Part shown: positions 8,792-17,486 of the stretch, one piece after another | How the letters are laid out: each line of letters opens with the position of its first letter | Position numbering within the stretch: position 1 is the stretch's first letter | NCBI GenBank assembly: GCA_964536965.1 | Contig: CAZIAL010000017.1 | Span: forward strand, 1 to 64,000 | Length of the DNA: 64,000 nucleotides | Source of the DNA: JACMQW01 sp964536965 | GTDB lineage: Bacteria > Bdellovibrionota > UBA1018 | Reading direction: 5' to 3' | Notes under the pieces: generated by a model | The model's input: the letters and a program-made list of their open reading frames with translations, nothing else | What the model was told of the DNA's origin: nothing | Database searches by the model: none | Program-made: the position numbers and the translations under genes

Positions 8792-10345
8792 ATGAACACG
8801 TTTACCCGTTCTGTCCTCGTCACCCTTTCCGTCCTGACCTCGCCGGCGACCTTCGCCGGCGTCATGAACCCGGGCGAAGCGAAAGGCCAGCTCATCTACC
8901 TCTCCGAGGAGGACGTCCGCACGGAATCTCCGAAGTTTAGGGCCCTCTCGCCGCTCTCGATTCCGGTCTTTGCCGAGCTCCCGATGGAACTGGCGGTGGT
9001 GGCAGGAGCGGTGACGCTGAAACAGCAGAGTCTCCTCTCACATATCCAGCTGAAGTCGCGCGCCCGCGGGACGCCGAACCTTGACCTGTCGGACCAGCCA
9101 GGGGGCGTCGAAAGTCCGATCTTGAAGCCCCATCCCGACGGGGCTTGGGTCCATATGGTGCTGACCACGAACGGCGAGATCTCCATCACGCCTTCGACCG
9201 AAACCGACGCCGTCGCTTTCCATGCCGGGCGCCGCGTGACACCGGTCCGCCTCGTTTCGGATCTCACGGAAACCCGCATCCTTCGCACGGACGAACTGGG
9301 ATGGCAGGATTTTTCGAAGGTCGGTTCGAAGGCCGCGAATTACGGAGAACTGGCGCGCTATCTGAATTCTCCCGAACGGTCGGTGGTCCGTCCCGGATTC
9401 GCGGTCCCGTTCCATTACTATGCCGCTTTCCTCGCGCAGAATCCCGCCATCCGCGCCGCGATCGAACGCGTTCTCCGCGATCCACTGATGCGTAAGGTCG
9501 CGAACGTCGAATATCGCGCGCAAAAGCTGAAGGTGATCCGCGACTCGATCCTGACTGAATCGAGTGTGATCGACGGAAATCTCGTGAATGAGCTGATTCA
9601 CCTGATGGACTCGTTCCAGACTCCCGTGGGCGTGAAGCGGAAGATGAAATTCCGGAGTTCGACCAACGCCGAGGACCTTCCGAATTTTAACGGCGCCGGA
9701 CTTTACCAGTCGGCGGGATATAAACCGATCGCGGACGGCGTCGAACGGTCGCGGCCGGAGAAAGAAGCCGTTCTCCGAAAAACGCTGCGGACCGTATGGT
9801 CCTCCGTCTGGACTCTCCGCGCCTACGAAGAACGCTCCCTCTTCGGCATCCCGCATGGAGAGGTCATGATGGGGATGCAGGTGAATCCATCGTTCACCGA
9901 CGAAGGTTCCGACGGAGTCGTGGTTACGAAGAACATCGCCCAGCGACCGGATCTTGCGGGTCCCGGGGTTTACGTCGAGTCCCAGCGGGGAGATCACCAT
10001 AGCGTGGCGAATCCCGAGCCGGGCGTGCATCCCGAACGCGTGCTGATCCTCTACGATGCCTTGGATCCGCTGAATCCGGCGAAATACCGTCTGCATGTTC
10101 TCCAGCGTTCGAATGTGGCGGACGACACGATTACCGTGCTCCCGCACGACAACCCGAATCCCGTGATGACCGAGACCCAGATCAAGGATCTCGTCTTCCA
10201 TTCGATCGCGGCGACCCGTCATTTCCGACGGATCTTCGCGCCCGACCGGGCGGACTTCGCCCTCGATCTCGAATTCAAGGTCGACTCCTACGAGACGGGA
10301 ACGCCGGCCGTGTACCTGAAACAAGCCCGCCCCTATATCGAGTGA
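8792..10345 (+). CDS. Exported PEP-synthase/PPDK N-terminal ATP-binding domain protein
   Basis: A 517-residue protein with a signal peptide (cleavage near TFAG, residue ~24). From about residue 165 to the end it matches the ATP-grasp-like nucleotide-binding domain of phosphoenolpyruvate synthase and pyruvate phosphate dikinase: GSKAANYGEL, VRPGFAVP, and SSTNAEDLPNFNGAG, corresponding to the conserved RSS..nED...AG loop. The swivelling His domain and the PEP/pyruvate barrel are absent. The residues before the domain look like a separate beta-rich domain. An ATP-binding domain behind a signal peptide is unusual because the periplasm has no ATP pool, so it may bind another ligand or act outside the cell. 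It closes the operon that begins at 5455, with a 20-bp gap. Confidence 0.75.
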   Translation: MNTFTRSVLVTLSVLTSPATFAGVMNPGEAKGQLIYLSEEDVRTESPKFRALSPLSIPVFAELPMELAVVAGAVTLKQQSLLSHIQLKSRARGTPNLDLSDQPGGVESPILKPHPDGAWVHMVLTTNGEISITPSTETDAVAFHAGRRVTPVRLVSDLTETRILRTDELGWQDFSKVGSKAANYGELARYLNSPERSVVRPGFAVPFHYYAAFLAQNPAIRAAIERVLRDPLMRKVANVEYRAQKLKVIRDSILTESSVIDGNLVNELIHLMDSFQTPVGVKRKMKFRSSTNAEDLPNFNGAGLYQSAGYKPIADGVERSRPEKEAVLRKTLRTVWSSVWTLRAYEERSLFGIPHGEVMMGMQVNPSFTDEGSDGVVVTKNIAQRPDLAGPGVYVESQRGDHHSVANPEPGVHPERVLILYDALDPLNPAKYRLHVLQRSNVADDTITVLPHDNPNPVMTETQIKDLVFHSIAATRHFRRIFAPDRADFALDLEFKVDSYETGTPAVYLKQARPYIE

Positions 10346-10355
10346 GCGTGAGTCC

Positions 10356-11252
10356 TTATCGCCGAGCTTTGCGGCGCGATCGAGCATAAAGTCCGGCCCC
10401 TGCGAGAATCGCCCCGAGCGCGATCCATGCCACCGAATTCCGCGAGGATGCCAGTGGGGCCGCAGGAGTCCGAGGGTCCAGGGTTTCGGCCGCAGCCACA
10501 CGACTTTCGCTGAGGGATGGCGACGAGACGGGGAGCGACTTCGGGGCGACCGCGGTCCTTCCGTCATCCACCCGTCCCGCCTCGATCCTCGTCAGTGTTT
10601 CATCCGCGAGCTTTTGGATGGGATCGTCTTTCGCGCGACGCGCACCCGAAGACCGGATCCGTGCGATAATTTGCGCGCGAATCGAATCCCACTCCCTCTT
10701 CCGCTTTCGATCGGAAAGCGGAATCTCCCAGTTCGGGCGGTATCCCCCATCGGTACCCGGAGAAGCCATGGGCGAAAATATTTCTCCCGCGAGCGACAAG
10801 GCGAAAGGGACCGCGTCTTCGTCCGTATCGAGCCGCTCGGCTATGAAACGAGCCCCTTCCGGGGTGCCGGTGTGCGCGAGACTCTGCAGAAGATGGATCC
10901 TCTCCAGCGGCGACGAATCCGCGAACCCTTCCATTTTTCCGGCATAGAATGGCTCCGCTTCGAGGATGAGCTTTTCTTCCGCGACCGCGAATTTTCCCAT
11001 TTCAACGAGCGCGGCCAGCGCGAGGCGTTTCTCCCGCGGATCCCTGCTCCTTTGCGTTTGCTCATAAATCTCGCGAAGCACCCGAAAGGTATCCGCTCGC
11101 TCGAACTCGTTCGCCGGACGCCATGGCCATACCGGCCCATGCTGGGCGCCGAGATCCCGCGCGATCTGTTCCGCATCGGGCACTTCGGCGGAAGCGCCGC
11201 CGGAAACCAGGAGAAGCGCGCACATACCGATGATCGCGAGCAACCTTGGCAT
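10356..11252 (-). CDS. Exported, C-terminally anchored hypothetical protein
   Basis: A 298-residue protein with a signal peptide (cleavage near GGASA, residue ~22) and a single C-terminal membrane segment (SVAWIALGAILAGAGLYA) followed by a basic tail (RSRRKARR), so it should be a periplasmic domain anchored in the inner membrane. The central part (residues 40-200) is helical and contains repeats resembling HEAT/ARM units (LALAALVEMGKFAVAEEKL, then ERIHLLQSLAHTGTPEGA). A disordered Ser/Pro-rich linker precedes the anchor. It starts 3 bp after the stop of the upstream metalloprotease gene and is likely cotranscribed with it. The function is unknown. Confidence 0.7.
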   Translation of the reverse strand: MPRLLAIIGMCALLLVSGGASAEVPDAEQIARDLGAQHGPVWPWRPANEFERADTFRVLREIYEQTQRSRDPREKRLALAALVEMGKFAVAEEKLILEAEPFYAGKMEGFADSSPLERIHLLQSLAHTGTPEGARFIAERLDTDEDAVPFALSLAGEIFSPMASPGTDGGYRPNWEIPLSDRKRKREWDSIRAQIIARIRSSGARRAKDDPIQKLADETLTRIEAGRVDDGRTAVAPKSLPVSSPSLSESRVAAAETLDPRTPAAPLASSRNSVAWIALGAILAGAGLYARSRRKARR

Positions 11253-11255
11253 GGG

Positions 11256-12233
11256 CTAGCGGCTGAGCGTGCAATCCCGAGCCGCGCGCATGACATCGCC
11301 GGCGGAATACTGAGTGAAAAGAAGCGGGTCCCGCAACGACTCGTAGCCGAAGGACGACATCGTCTCGTATCGAACGCGCGCGGGATCGAGCGGGTCACGC
11401 GGCGCGAAGTACCAAGCGCGAGAGTCGTAGGACATGATGTTCCGGTTCGGTCCCGTGAATCCGGTGAAGGCTGGATCCAGTTTCCGAACCTGCCAGCGGT
11501 AAGTGCGCCCGCAAGCGGAATAGCTGGCGAAGCCGCCGGAATAGTCGGCGGTATGGGAAACGCCCATCGTGTGCATAAGCTCGTGGACGATCGCAGTGTC
11601 GCCGTTCACTTCGTAGGCGTATCGTCCGTTCGACTGGAGCTAATCGGCCTTAGCCGAATAAGTGCATCCGTCGTTCACAGTCATGCCGACGCCGCGCGAA
11701 CTCTTCCAATTCGTATTCGTCCGCGTGGCGCCGCAGAACGGAGCAGACCGTACGACGTAGATATTCACGGAGTTGGCGAACGCCGGCATGGCGCTGTCGT
11801 TCGACGGGAGCTTCGGCGACGAAGTCGTCGAGGAAAGATCGAGGTACTGGGGGGCGTAAACTTTCGTGACGGTGCCGAGCGCGTATCCCCGACGTAAGCG
11901 GACGTAATTCGCGAGGCCCCCGTCCCAGTTCAGTCTTCGATTGAGGATCTCCACCTGCGCTCGGAAGGCATCGACCGAAAGTGCCCCCGCCGCGTTGAAT
12001 CCGCGTTCCGGGCCCACGCATGTTTTCAGGGTCGCATCTGCGCAGAGTGCGAAAAAATGGACGGGAATGAGAGACGAATCCAAGACCGGATTGGTATAGA
12101 CCTGCAGGCTCCGATAGGTCGTCGAGCTCGTGGGCGCGGGGGCGGTATCTTGTTTCGGCTCTTCGACGATGTAAGCGGAGGCCGACTGCATCAGAGCCAC
12201 GGATAAGAAGAGTACGGAGTTTCGTAATGGCAT
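11256..12233 (-). pseudogene. Exported metzincin zinc metalloprotease interrupted by in-frame TAG
   Basis: One reading frame runs from ATG 12233 to TAG 11256-11258 but is broken by a single in-frame TAG at 11640-11642. The first part (197 residues) has a signal peptide (cleavage near SASA) and a protease-like domain. The second part contains HELMHTMGVSH, the HExxHxxGxxH zinc motif of metzincins, and NRNIMSYD, a Met-turn. Both parts clearly belong to one protease of about 325 residues. No reading frame change occurs, so one base substitution (for example CAG to TAG) would explain it. Options are a young pseudogene, stop-codon readthrough, or a sequencing error. A GTG at 11609 could start the catalytic half alone, but without a signal peptide. 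Confidence 0.75.
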
Positions 12234-12347
12234 TCCCCCAAGGATAGCCGCCTGGAAACGGGACGGCCATGGATCCGTTATGACACGTTCGCCGAAAGCG
12301 CTAACCCGACCCCAAACCGTGCGCTGCGCGGTGAAAGGGGCCGGAAC

Positions 12348-12893
12348 TTAAGTGGACGGCGTTGATCGCATGCTCCGGGAGGGAGCCGGAACGGATTTTG
12401 GCGCCGGCGCGATTTGCTTCTTTTCCGGATTCGAATTGATCCGGGCGGCGTCCGTCGGCGGCACCTTTCGATAGTAGCGCGCACAATCCTCGCGAATCGC
12501 TTGGATCCTAGGATCGTTATTCTGGGCGATATCCTGGATACCGTATTGCTTGCCGGATTTCGAAGCGATCCAGATCTGGTATCCGCCCCCGAGCGTGGTA
12601 ATCTGAATCGCCCCGTCGCAGCTCTTGTCGGCGGGCACATTCACGCGCGCCGCGAGGGCCCGACACTCCTGACGAATTCGGCGAACGATCTCGGAATTCT
12701 CAGGACTGCACTGGTCCATATAGCCGTCCGATCCATCGATCGTCGTCACGCTGAGATAGTAGCCGCAGCCGTTCTTTTCGAAGGAGATCTCCGGTCCGGA
12801 ACAACGATCGTCCGCAACACTCGCAAACGCAATGGTGGCAAACGTGCCGGTGATCATCGCGATCCATGCCCTAAAAATCGAAAGCCGCCTCAT
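12348..12893 (-). CDS. Exported Cys-containing hypothetical protein
   Basis: A 181-residue protein. The ATG at 12893 is chosen because GGAGGAGG lies just upstream and a signal peptide (cleavage near AFAS) follows; longer versions of the ORF would run through the tRNA-like sequence. The mature protein has Cys at DRCSGP, NGCGYY, DQCSPE, QECRAL, KSCDGA and EDCARY, suggesting disulphides in the periplasm. Two segments look alike (CGYYLSVTTIDGSDGY and GGYQIWIASKSGKQYG, each followed by a RxIRxxCR/AR-type helix), so it probably consists of two copies of a ~60-residue unit. The C-terminus is Pro/Ser-rich. The family is not recognised. Confidence 0.75.
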   Translation of the reverse strand: MRRLSIFRAWIAMITGTFATIAFASVADDRCSGPEISFEKNGCGYYLSVTTIDGSDGYMDQCSPENSEIVRRIRQECRALAARVNVPADKSCDGAIQITTLGGGYQIWIASKSGKQYGIQDIAQNNDPRIQAIREDCARYYRKVPPTDAARINSNPEKKQIAPAPKSVPAPSRSMRSTPST

Positions 12894-12937
12894 GTCAATC
12901 GCCTCCTCCCTGAGTATAGCCCAAGCGATCGATTTGG

Positions 12938-12990
12938 GGTGCCCCCGGCCGGAATCGAACCCTCGCGCTCCCGGCGCTCGCTCCGGGGCC
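12938..12990 (-). other. Truncated tRNA-Leu-like remnant (T arm and acceptor end)
   Basis: On the minus strand this stretch repeats the 3' end of the adjacent tRNA-Leu: TTCGATTCCGGCCGGGG is shared and is followed by CACC. A 5' GGCCCCG also occurs and could pair with CGGGGGC at six of seven positions. The D and anticodon arms are missing and the T stem no longer pairs (GAGGG against CCGGC). It lies just downstream of the intact gene. It may be a decayed tandem tRNA copy or an attachment-site scar. Confidence 0.5.
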
Positions 12991-12998
12991 GGAGAGAG

Positions 12999-13087
12999 TG
13001 GTGGCCCCGGCCGGAATCGAACCGGCACGGGCCGTGAGGCCCGAGGGATTTTAAGTCCCTTGTGTCTACCAATTCCACCACGGGGCC
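12999..13087 (-). tRNA. tRNA-Leu (anticodon TAA)
   Basis: The minus strand folds as a type II tRNA. The acceptor stem GGCCCCG (13087-13081) pairs with CGGGGCC (13009-13003), followed by discriminator A and an encoded CCA (to 12999). The anticodon arm is GGGAC TTAAAAT CCC-like with anticodon TAA. A long variable arm (CGGGCCTCACGGCCCG) and the T arm GCCGG TTCGATT CCGGC are intact. TAA reads UUA/UUG leucine codons, rare in this GC-rich genome. Confidence 0.95.
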
Positions 13088-13243
13088 GCGAGGGTCGGTA
13101 ACCTCCCGAACCTAGCGAATCCGGTCACCTTTGGCTAGACCCCATCCAGGGAGCCCCTCTAACACGGCGGTCCGTGGATAAACTTTTCCAACGCCGAAGA
13201 CGGGGAGCGTTGGGTCCACGCTCCGGGCGTGGTAAACCCCGGC

Positions 13244-14179
13244 ATGGCCGATTTTTCCCCCACCCCCCTCCGCATTGAAAAAAACTTCTCCGGCGCGGCT
13301 CGCGACCTCCGCGCGACTTTCGAAAAAAAATTCGCCGATCCGAGGAAAACTTCGAGTGATCGGTTCGTCTGGGACTACTGGCATATCGAGAACCAGTACA
13401 GCGTCCTCCGCACCCCGGCGCGCTATTATTTTCCGAAGGCGCAGTTCGCGCGGCTCGAATCCGACCTCCTCGCCTACGGCCGAACGAAACTCGGGTGCAA
13501 CGGGATCTCCGATCCGTGGATCAGCCTCTATGTCGACGGAAGTTACCAGAATTTCCACGCCGATTCCCCGCATGGCCCCTGGGCCTACGTCTACTCGCTG
13601 ACCCCGTGGAAGAATCGCGGTTTTCGGGGCGGCGAGACTTTGGTGGCCCGCGACCGGCTGCTCGACTTCTGGCCGAACTATGTAAAAGACCGCCGCTCCG
13701 AGCGCGGCATCGAGTTCGATGACCTATTCGCCTCGATCCCCCCCGAATTCAACCAGCTGACCGTCTTCGATCCGCGCCTTCCGCATGGCGTGAAGGAGGT
13801 ACGCGGCACGCGCGATCCTCTCGCAGGGCGCCTCGTCGTGCACGGCTGGTTCGTTGAACCGCGCCCGTTCGCCGAAGGAGCGCTCGCCGGAACGAAAACT
13901 TTAACCTCTGCCCTCGACGCGGCGCTGGGGCCGATCGCCGATGCCCTTTCCGATTTCCCCACCCTGCAAGGCCTCGCCTCCATCCGCGTCTCGGTGAATG
14001 CTCGCGGAAAAACGGGGCGCCAGGAACTTCTCGCGCACACGCTGATCGACGCCGATCGTCCGCGCGAAACGCGGGCGGTCCGCGAAGCCCTCCGCACGAT
14101 CGCGGAAGGACTCGACGAAGCGAGATTTCCGACGAGCCGCGGGACGAGCCGAATCACGATCCCGTTTCTCTTTCGTTAA
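13244..14179 (+). CDS. 2-oxoglutarate/Fe(II)-dependent oxygenase (prolyl-hydroxylase-like)
   Basis: A 311-residue cytoplasmic protein (no signal peptide). The ATG at 13244 is used; a GTG 15 bases earlier is possible. It carries the double-stranded beta-helix motif of Fe(II)/2-oxoglutarate oxygenases: FHADSPHG (H105-x-D107), the distal LPHGVKEV (H181), and RLVVHGW whose Arg (~197) would bind 2-oxoglutarate. WISLYVDGSYQNFH is typical of the P4Hc/prolyl-hydroxylase-like branch. Substrates in this branch range from protein prolines to amino acids. The C-terminal ~90 residues after the catalytic core form an extra region of unknown role. It is a single gene facing the convergent beta-barrel gene. 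Confidence 0.85.
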   Translation: MADFSPTPLRIEKNFSGAARDLRATFEKKFADPRKTSSDRFVWDYWHIENQYSVLRTPARYYFPKAQFARLESDLLAYGRTKLGCNGISDPWISLYVDGSYQNFHADSPHGPWAYVYSLTPWKNRGFRGGETLVARDRLLDFWPNYVKDRRSERGIEFDDLFASIPPEFNQLTVFDPRLPHGVKEVRGTRDPLAGRLVVHGWFVEPRPFAEGALAGTKTLTSALDAALGPIADALSDFPTLQGLASIRVSVNARGKTGRQELLAHTLIDADRPRETRAVREALRTIAEGLDEARFPTSRGTSRITIPFLFR

Positions 14180-14195
14180 CCCCGCGGCGCGGGAT

Positions 14196-14684
14196 CTAAA
14201 AGAGGTAGGAGATCGCCAGCACGTTCAGCACGAACGTCGTTTTTCCCGCCATCTGGAGCCCGACGCTCGGACGAAAACCGAAGGCATTCAGAACCGGAAT
14301 TCTCCGGCCGACCAGCATCGAAAAGCCGCTGCCCGCCGGATCGTTTTCCAGGTCGGAGACGGTGCCGTTCCCTTTTCGAATCGCATAACCGGCGAAAATA
14401 AAAGTCGCGGTCGCGTAAGGCCCGCCGAGGTTGAACGTCGGCCCGAACTGGAGAGTCGTCGTATTCACGGAATCGTCTCCGAAGCCGACCGTCTGGTAAC
14501 CGAGCGAAGCGCCGGCCTGGAGCCAGTCGAAAAATCCCCAGTTAAATCCCGGCGCGAGCGAAATGCGGTTCGCGCCGCCGAGAAGTTCGAGCCCCGCCGA
14601 ATTCACGAAGATTTCCTTCGGTCCCGCGGCCTCGGCGGAAGCGGCGAAAAGAAGCGGAATCAGGAGAGCCAGTTTCAAGCGCAT
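14196..14684 (-). CDS. Small outer-membrane beta-barrel protein
   Basis: A 162-residue protein with a signal peptide (cleavage near SAEA, residue ~19) and a mature part built of alternating hydrophobic and polar residues with turns (GFNWGFFDWLQAGASLGYQ, TLQFGPTFNLGG), ending in a C-terminal aromatic residue (AISYLF), the recognition signal for the BAM complex. The size fits an eight-stranded barrel. The substrate or role is unknown. It converges with the oxygenase gene; a CCCGC-GGC-GCGGG hairpin at 14181-14193 lies between the two stops. Confidence 0.75.
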   Translation of the reverse strand: MRLKLALLIPLLFAASAEAAGPKEIFVNSAGLELLGGANRISLAPGFNWGFFDWLQAGASLGYQTVGFGDDSVNTTTLQFGPTFNLGGPYATATFIFAGYAIRKGNGTVSDLENDPAGSGFSMLVGRRIPVLNAFGFRPSVGLQMAGKTTFVLNVLAISYLF

Positions 14685-14719
14685 TTTTTTCGTTCTCCGA
14701 AGTCGGTGCGTCGGGCCCG

Positions 14720-15268
14720 CTACTGCGGATCCTTGATTTTTTCATGATTCAGTTCTTCGCCCTCGCGGATTCCCCGCTGGATCACCCGCCCCGGAATTCC
14801 GACGACCGTCGAATTCGGCGGTACGGATTCGACGACCACCGAATTCGAACCGATGCGCGTACCTGCGCCGATCTCGATCGCTCCGAGCACCTTGGCGCCC
14901 GCGCCGATGACCACCCGGTCGCCGATCGTAGGATGGCGACGTTCCCGACGCAGACTGGTTCCGCCCAGAGTCACGCCCTGGTAGATGATGACGCCGTCGC
15001 CGACGATCGCGGTCTCTCCGATGACGACGCCCATTCCGTGATCGATGATGACATCGCCCATCTGGGCGCCGGGGTGAATATCGATCCCCGTGATGAATCG
15101 CGAGAGCTCGGATAGGAATCGCGGCAACAGCGGAATCTTCGCGAGGTAAAGCGCGTGCGCGACCCGATGGAAGAGGATGGCCTTAATCCCGGGATAGAGA
15201 AGCAGGATTTCGAGCGTGCTTTGGGCCGCCGGATCGTAGCGGCGATAGTCGTGCAAAAGCTTCCACAT
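14720..15268 (-). CDS. cysE: Serine O-acetyltransferase
   Basis: A 182-residue enzyme that acetylates L-serine with acetyl-CoA, the first committed step of cysteine synthesis. The C-terminal left-handed beta-helix of hexapeptide repeats is clear (GIDIHPGAQMGDVIIDHGMGVVIGETAIVG, then GVTLGG, IGAGAKVLG, VGIPGR), with the active-site DHGMG and H of GIDIHPGA. The N-terminal helical domain is short, as in the Bacillus-type (SAT/EpsC) enzymes. The start at 15268 (MWKLLHDYRRYDPAA) is the classic N-terminus; upstream in-frame codons are not conserved. It is divergent from the gene at 15363 with a 94-bp intergenic region. Confidence 0.93.
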   Translation of the reverse strand: MWKLLHDYRRYDPAAQSTLEILLLYPGIKAILFHRVAHALYLAKIPLLPRFLSELSRFITGIDIHPGAQMGDVIIDHGMGVVIGETAIVGDGVIIYQGVTLGGTSLRRERRHPTIGDRVVIGAGAKVLGAIEIGAGTRIGSNSVVVESVPPNSTVVGIPGRVIQRGIREGEELNHEKIKDPQ

Positions 15269-15362
15269 GGTTCGATTTTCACCCCGAATCGTCAAAAGAT
15301 CCACAGTTTTAGACCTTTCCTCTTTTCTTCGGCCCGGTAAACTAGAACGTGGGTAGGGTGGG

Positions 15363-16871
15363 ATGCTCCTTTCGATCGATTCTAAACTTCGGACTTCGGT
15401 TCTTCTTTTCTGCGCGCTCGTTTCCGCGGGCGCGTTCGCCGCTCCTCCGAATACCGACGATCTCCTGGTCGACCTCCCCGCGGGAATGCGCGCGGCGATT
15501 CTGAACGGCGCGGATGCGCAGCGAATCTGCAAGATCCGCGTGCTCGAAAAGGAACTTGGACTGAAATTCCAGGCGGGCTCTCCGACCTCCGAACCGGCCG
15601 AAGTCGGCGAGGAGAAGCCTTGCGACTCCGACCGGCCGACGGGCGTCGTTTCCATCGCCAGTGCGGACGAACTCATCCACGATGAGGGCGCCGATCCTTC
15701 GGTCGATGACCAATGGCGCTCGAAATGGTTCAGCACGCCGCCGGCGCTCTGCCGCTTTAAATCCATTTACTCTGCGGCGGTGACCCGCGCGGCGGAAAAA
15801 CTCGAAGAGAACGAAGAGTTCACGCTCGTCGACGAGAGCGATCGATCGTCGGGCCGTTGTTTTGCCTTCGGTGGCGAAGCCGCGAACCTATGGCAGGTGG
15901 GCCTCGGCGGATCGATGTGCGCGGGAATCCCCGAGGGCGTCAGTCCGTCGGCGGCCGCGCGAAGTCTCTACACCTCCCCGGCCCGGATGGGCTGCGCGCC
16001 CGGCGCCCTCACCCTCCAGATGCTGGGGATGTACGAAGTCTTCGCCGGCTCGGACGGTGTCATGTCCCCGAGCGAAGCGGAGCGTTTCGACAGGTACTAC
16101 GCGGACTTCATCACTGGCGAGTTCCGCGGAATCGGCTCGACGGGATCCATCGAAGGAAGCCGGAGCCCTTATGAAGGCCGCGACCTTCATGCCGGAAAAA
16201 ATTACAAAGTCGTGCAATTGGGCTCCGAGGCCACTCGGGGCAAGAACTCGATCGTAGGCTACCGCATCGTCGTGGATACGAAGAAATCGTACAAGGACCG
16301 CAAACGCCCATCGACGACCTCCTTCGCGAAGTGGGCGAACTTCACGGAAAACGCGGTGATTCTATCCTCTTCCTCAGAAGGTGCGGCGGATATGGCTTCG
16401 CTTTCGACGACGCTCGAGGGCAGCACTCTGACCGACGAGCAAGTGGGTCAGTTCGAAAGCGACATGAAGGACCTTCGCACGGCCATGCTGAAGCTGAATT
16501 ATCTTTCGGAGGAAGAAGGCCCGATTTCGGACGAAAGCCTCTGGCAGCCGTGGGATCAGTTCATCTCTCCGAAGAACCAGAAGGCGATCGCCGCGGGGAC
16601 ATACGAGTACTACAACGCGACCGAAGACGACCTCCGGAATCTGAAAACGGTCATGGGGATTCTCAATAAACCGAGATACCGCGATACGAAGGTCTATGTG
16701 CACCCGATCGGGCAACTTACGCTCGCGCAGGTCGCGGTCCAGATCATCAAACACCACCGCGACGCCAAAATCACTCTCTATACGCCTTATGCCTCCCAGC
16801 ATCGCCACTATGCGAACTTCGTCGACTCGCGCATGGACGCCTGTCTCGCGAAAGCAGCCGCCGCTCGTTAA
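15363..16871 (+). CDS. Exported hypothetical protein
   Basis: A 502-residue protein with a signal peptide (cleavage near GAFAA, residue ~27). The mature part has several Cys residues (CKIRVL, ALCRF, GRCFAF, SMCAGIP, MGCAPGALTLQML, DACLAK). The order LGGSMCAGIPEG...MGCAPGALTLQMLGMYEVF, followed ~60 residues later by LHAGKNYKVVQLG, could mean a Cys-dependent hydrolase or transglutaminase-like fold, but I cannot support a family. Near residue 445 there is VHPIGQLTLAQVAVQIIKHHRDAK, a helical segment. Its stop overlaps by four bases (TTAA) the stop of the convergent greB gene. Confidence 0.7.
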   Translation: MLLSIDSKLRTSVLLFCALVSAGAFAAPPNTDDLLVDLPAGMRAAILNGADAQRICKIRVLEKELGLKFQAGSPTSEPAEVGEEKPCDSDRPTGVVSIASADELIHDEGADPSVDDQWRSKWFSTPPALCRFKSIYSAAVTRAAEKLEENEEFTLVDESDRSSGRCFAFGGEAANLWQVGLGGSMCAGIPEGVSPSAAARSLYTSPARMGCAPGALTLQMLGMYEVFAGSDGVMSPSEAERFDRYYADFITGEFRGIGSTGSIEGSRSPYEGRDLHAGKNYKVVQLGSEATRGKNSIVGYRIVVDTKKSYKDRKRPSTTSFAKWANFTENAVILSSSSEGAADMASLSTTLEGSTLTDEQVGQFESDMKDLRTAMLKLNYLSEEEGPISDESLWQPWDQFISPKNQKAIAAGTYEYYNATEDDLRNLKTVMGILNKPRYRDTKVYVHPIGQLTLAQVAVQIIKHHRDAKITLYTPYASQHRHYANFVDSRMDACLAKAAAAR

Positions 16872-17431
16872 GCTTTCGCCGGCCGATAGCGAACGGACCG
16901 AATCTCGAGCTCGACTTCGCCCTTCGGCATCCGAAGCGTGACCGCGTCTCCGACGCGCGCCTGCAGGAGCGCCTTGGCCATGGGCGAGATCCAGCTGATA
17001 AATCCTCGGCCCGGATCGGTCTCGTCGATTCCCACGATGCGATAGGTTTTTTCGGTTCCCTCTTCATCGCGGACCTCGACCCAGGCGCCAAAAAGGACCT
17101 GATCGGTGTCATTTTTCTCGCACTCGACGATTTCCGCGGCGTCGAGCCGCTTCTGGAGAAACCGAATTCGTCGGTCGGTTTCTCGAAGCTTTTTCTTCCC
17201 ATAAAGATAGTCGCCGTTTTCCGAACGATCTCCATTGCTTGCCGCCCAGGAGACGACCCGCACGAGCTCGGGACGCTCGGTATAAAGCAGATTACGCAGC
17301 TCCACGCGCAGTCGTTCCGCCCCTTCGAGCGTCATGTAATTTTTGGTGCCGACGGGAAGCGCGGAACTTTCGTCCTCGTCCGCTTCGACTTCGTTCGAAA
17401 CATCGTCTTCTTTGGTGAACGCTTTACTCAT
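16868..17431 (-). CDS. greB: Transcription elongation factor GreB
   Basis: A 187-residue protein of the GreA/GreB family, which enters the RNA polymerase secondary channel and stimulates cleavage of backtracked transcripts. The coiled-coil domain carries the acidic tip DRSENGDYLYGKKKLRETDRR near residue 73, followed by the FKBP-like C-terminal domain (GAWVEVRDEEGTEKTYRIVG, GFISWISPMAKALLQARVGDAVTLRMP). The YLYGKKKL and SWISPMAKAL signatures favour GreB over GreA. An acidic ~25-residue N-terminal extension (VEADEDESS) precedes the core. Convergent overlap of stops with the gene at 15363. Confidence 0.93.
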   Translation of the reverse strand: MSKAFTKEDDVSNEVEADEDESSALPVGTKNYMTLEGAERLRVELRNLLYTERPELVRVVSWAASNGDRSENGDYLYGKKKLRETDRRIRFLQKRLDAAEIVECEKNDTDQVLFGAWVEVRDEEGTEKTYRIVGIDETDPGRGFISWISPMAKALLQARVGDAVTLRMPKGEVELEIRSVRYRPAKA

Positions 17432-17486
17432 CGAACCCTCATGTTACGCTTAGAAAGAACTCTAACGATCCTCACAGGAAAAAAGT

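Noticed and set aside
12348..13028. Longer start for the minus-strand gene through the tRNA region
   Set aside because: The extra N-terminal residues would be encoded by the tRNA-like sequence; the ATG at 12893 has GGAGGAGG and a signal peptide.
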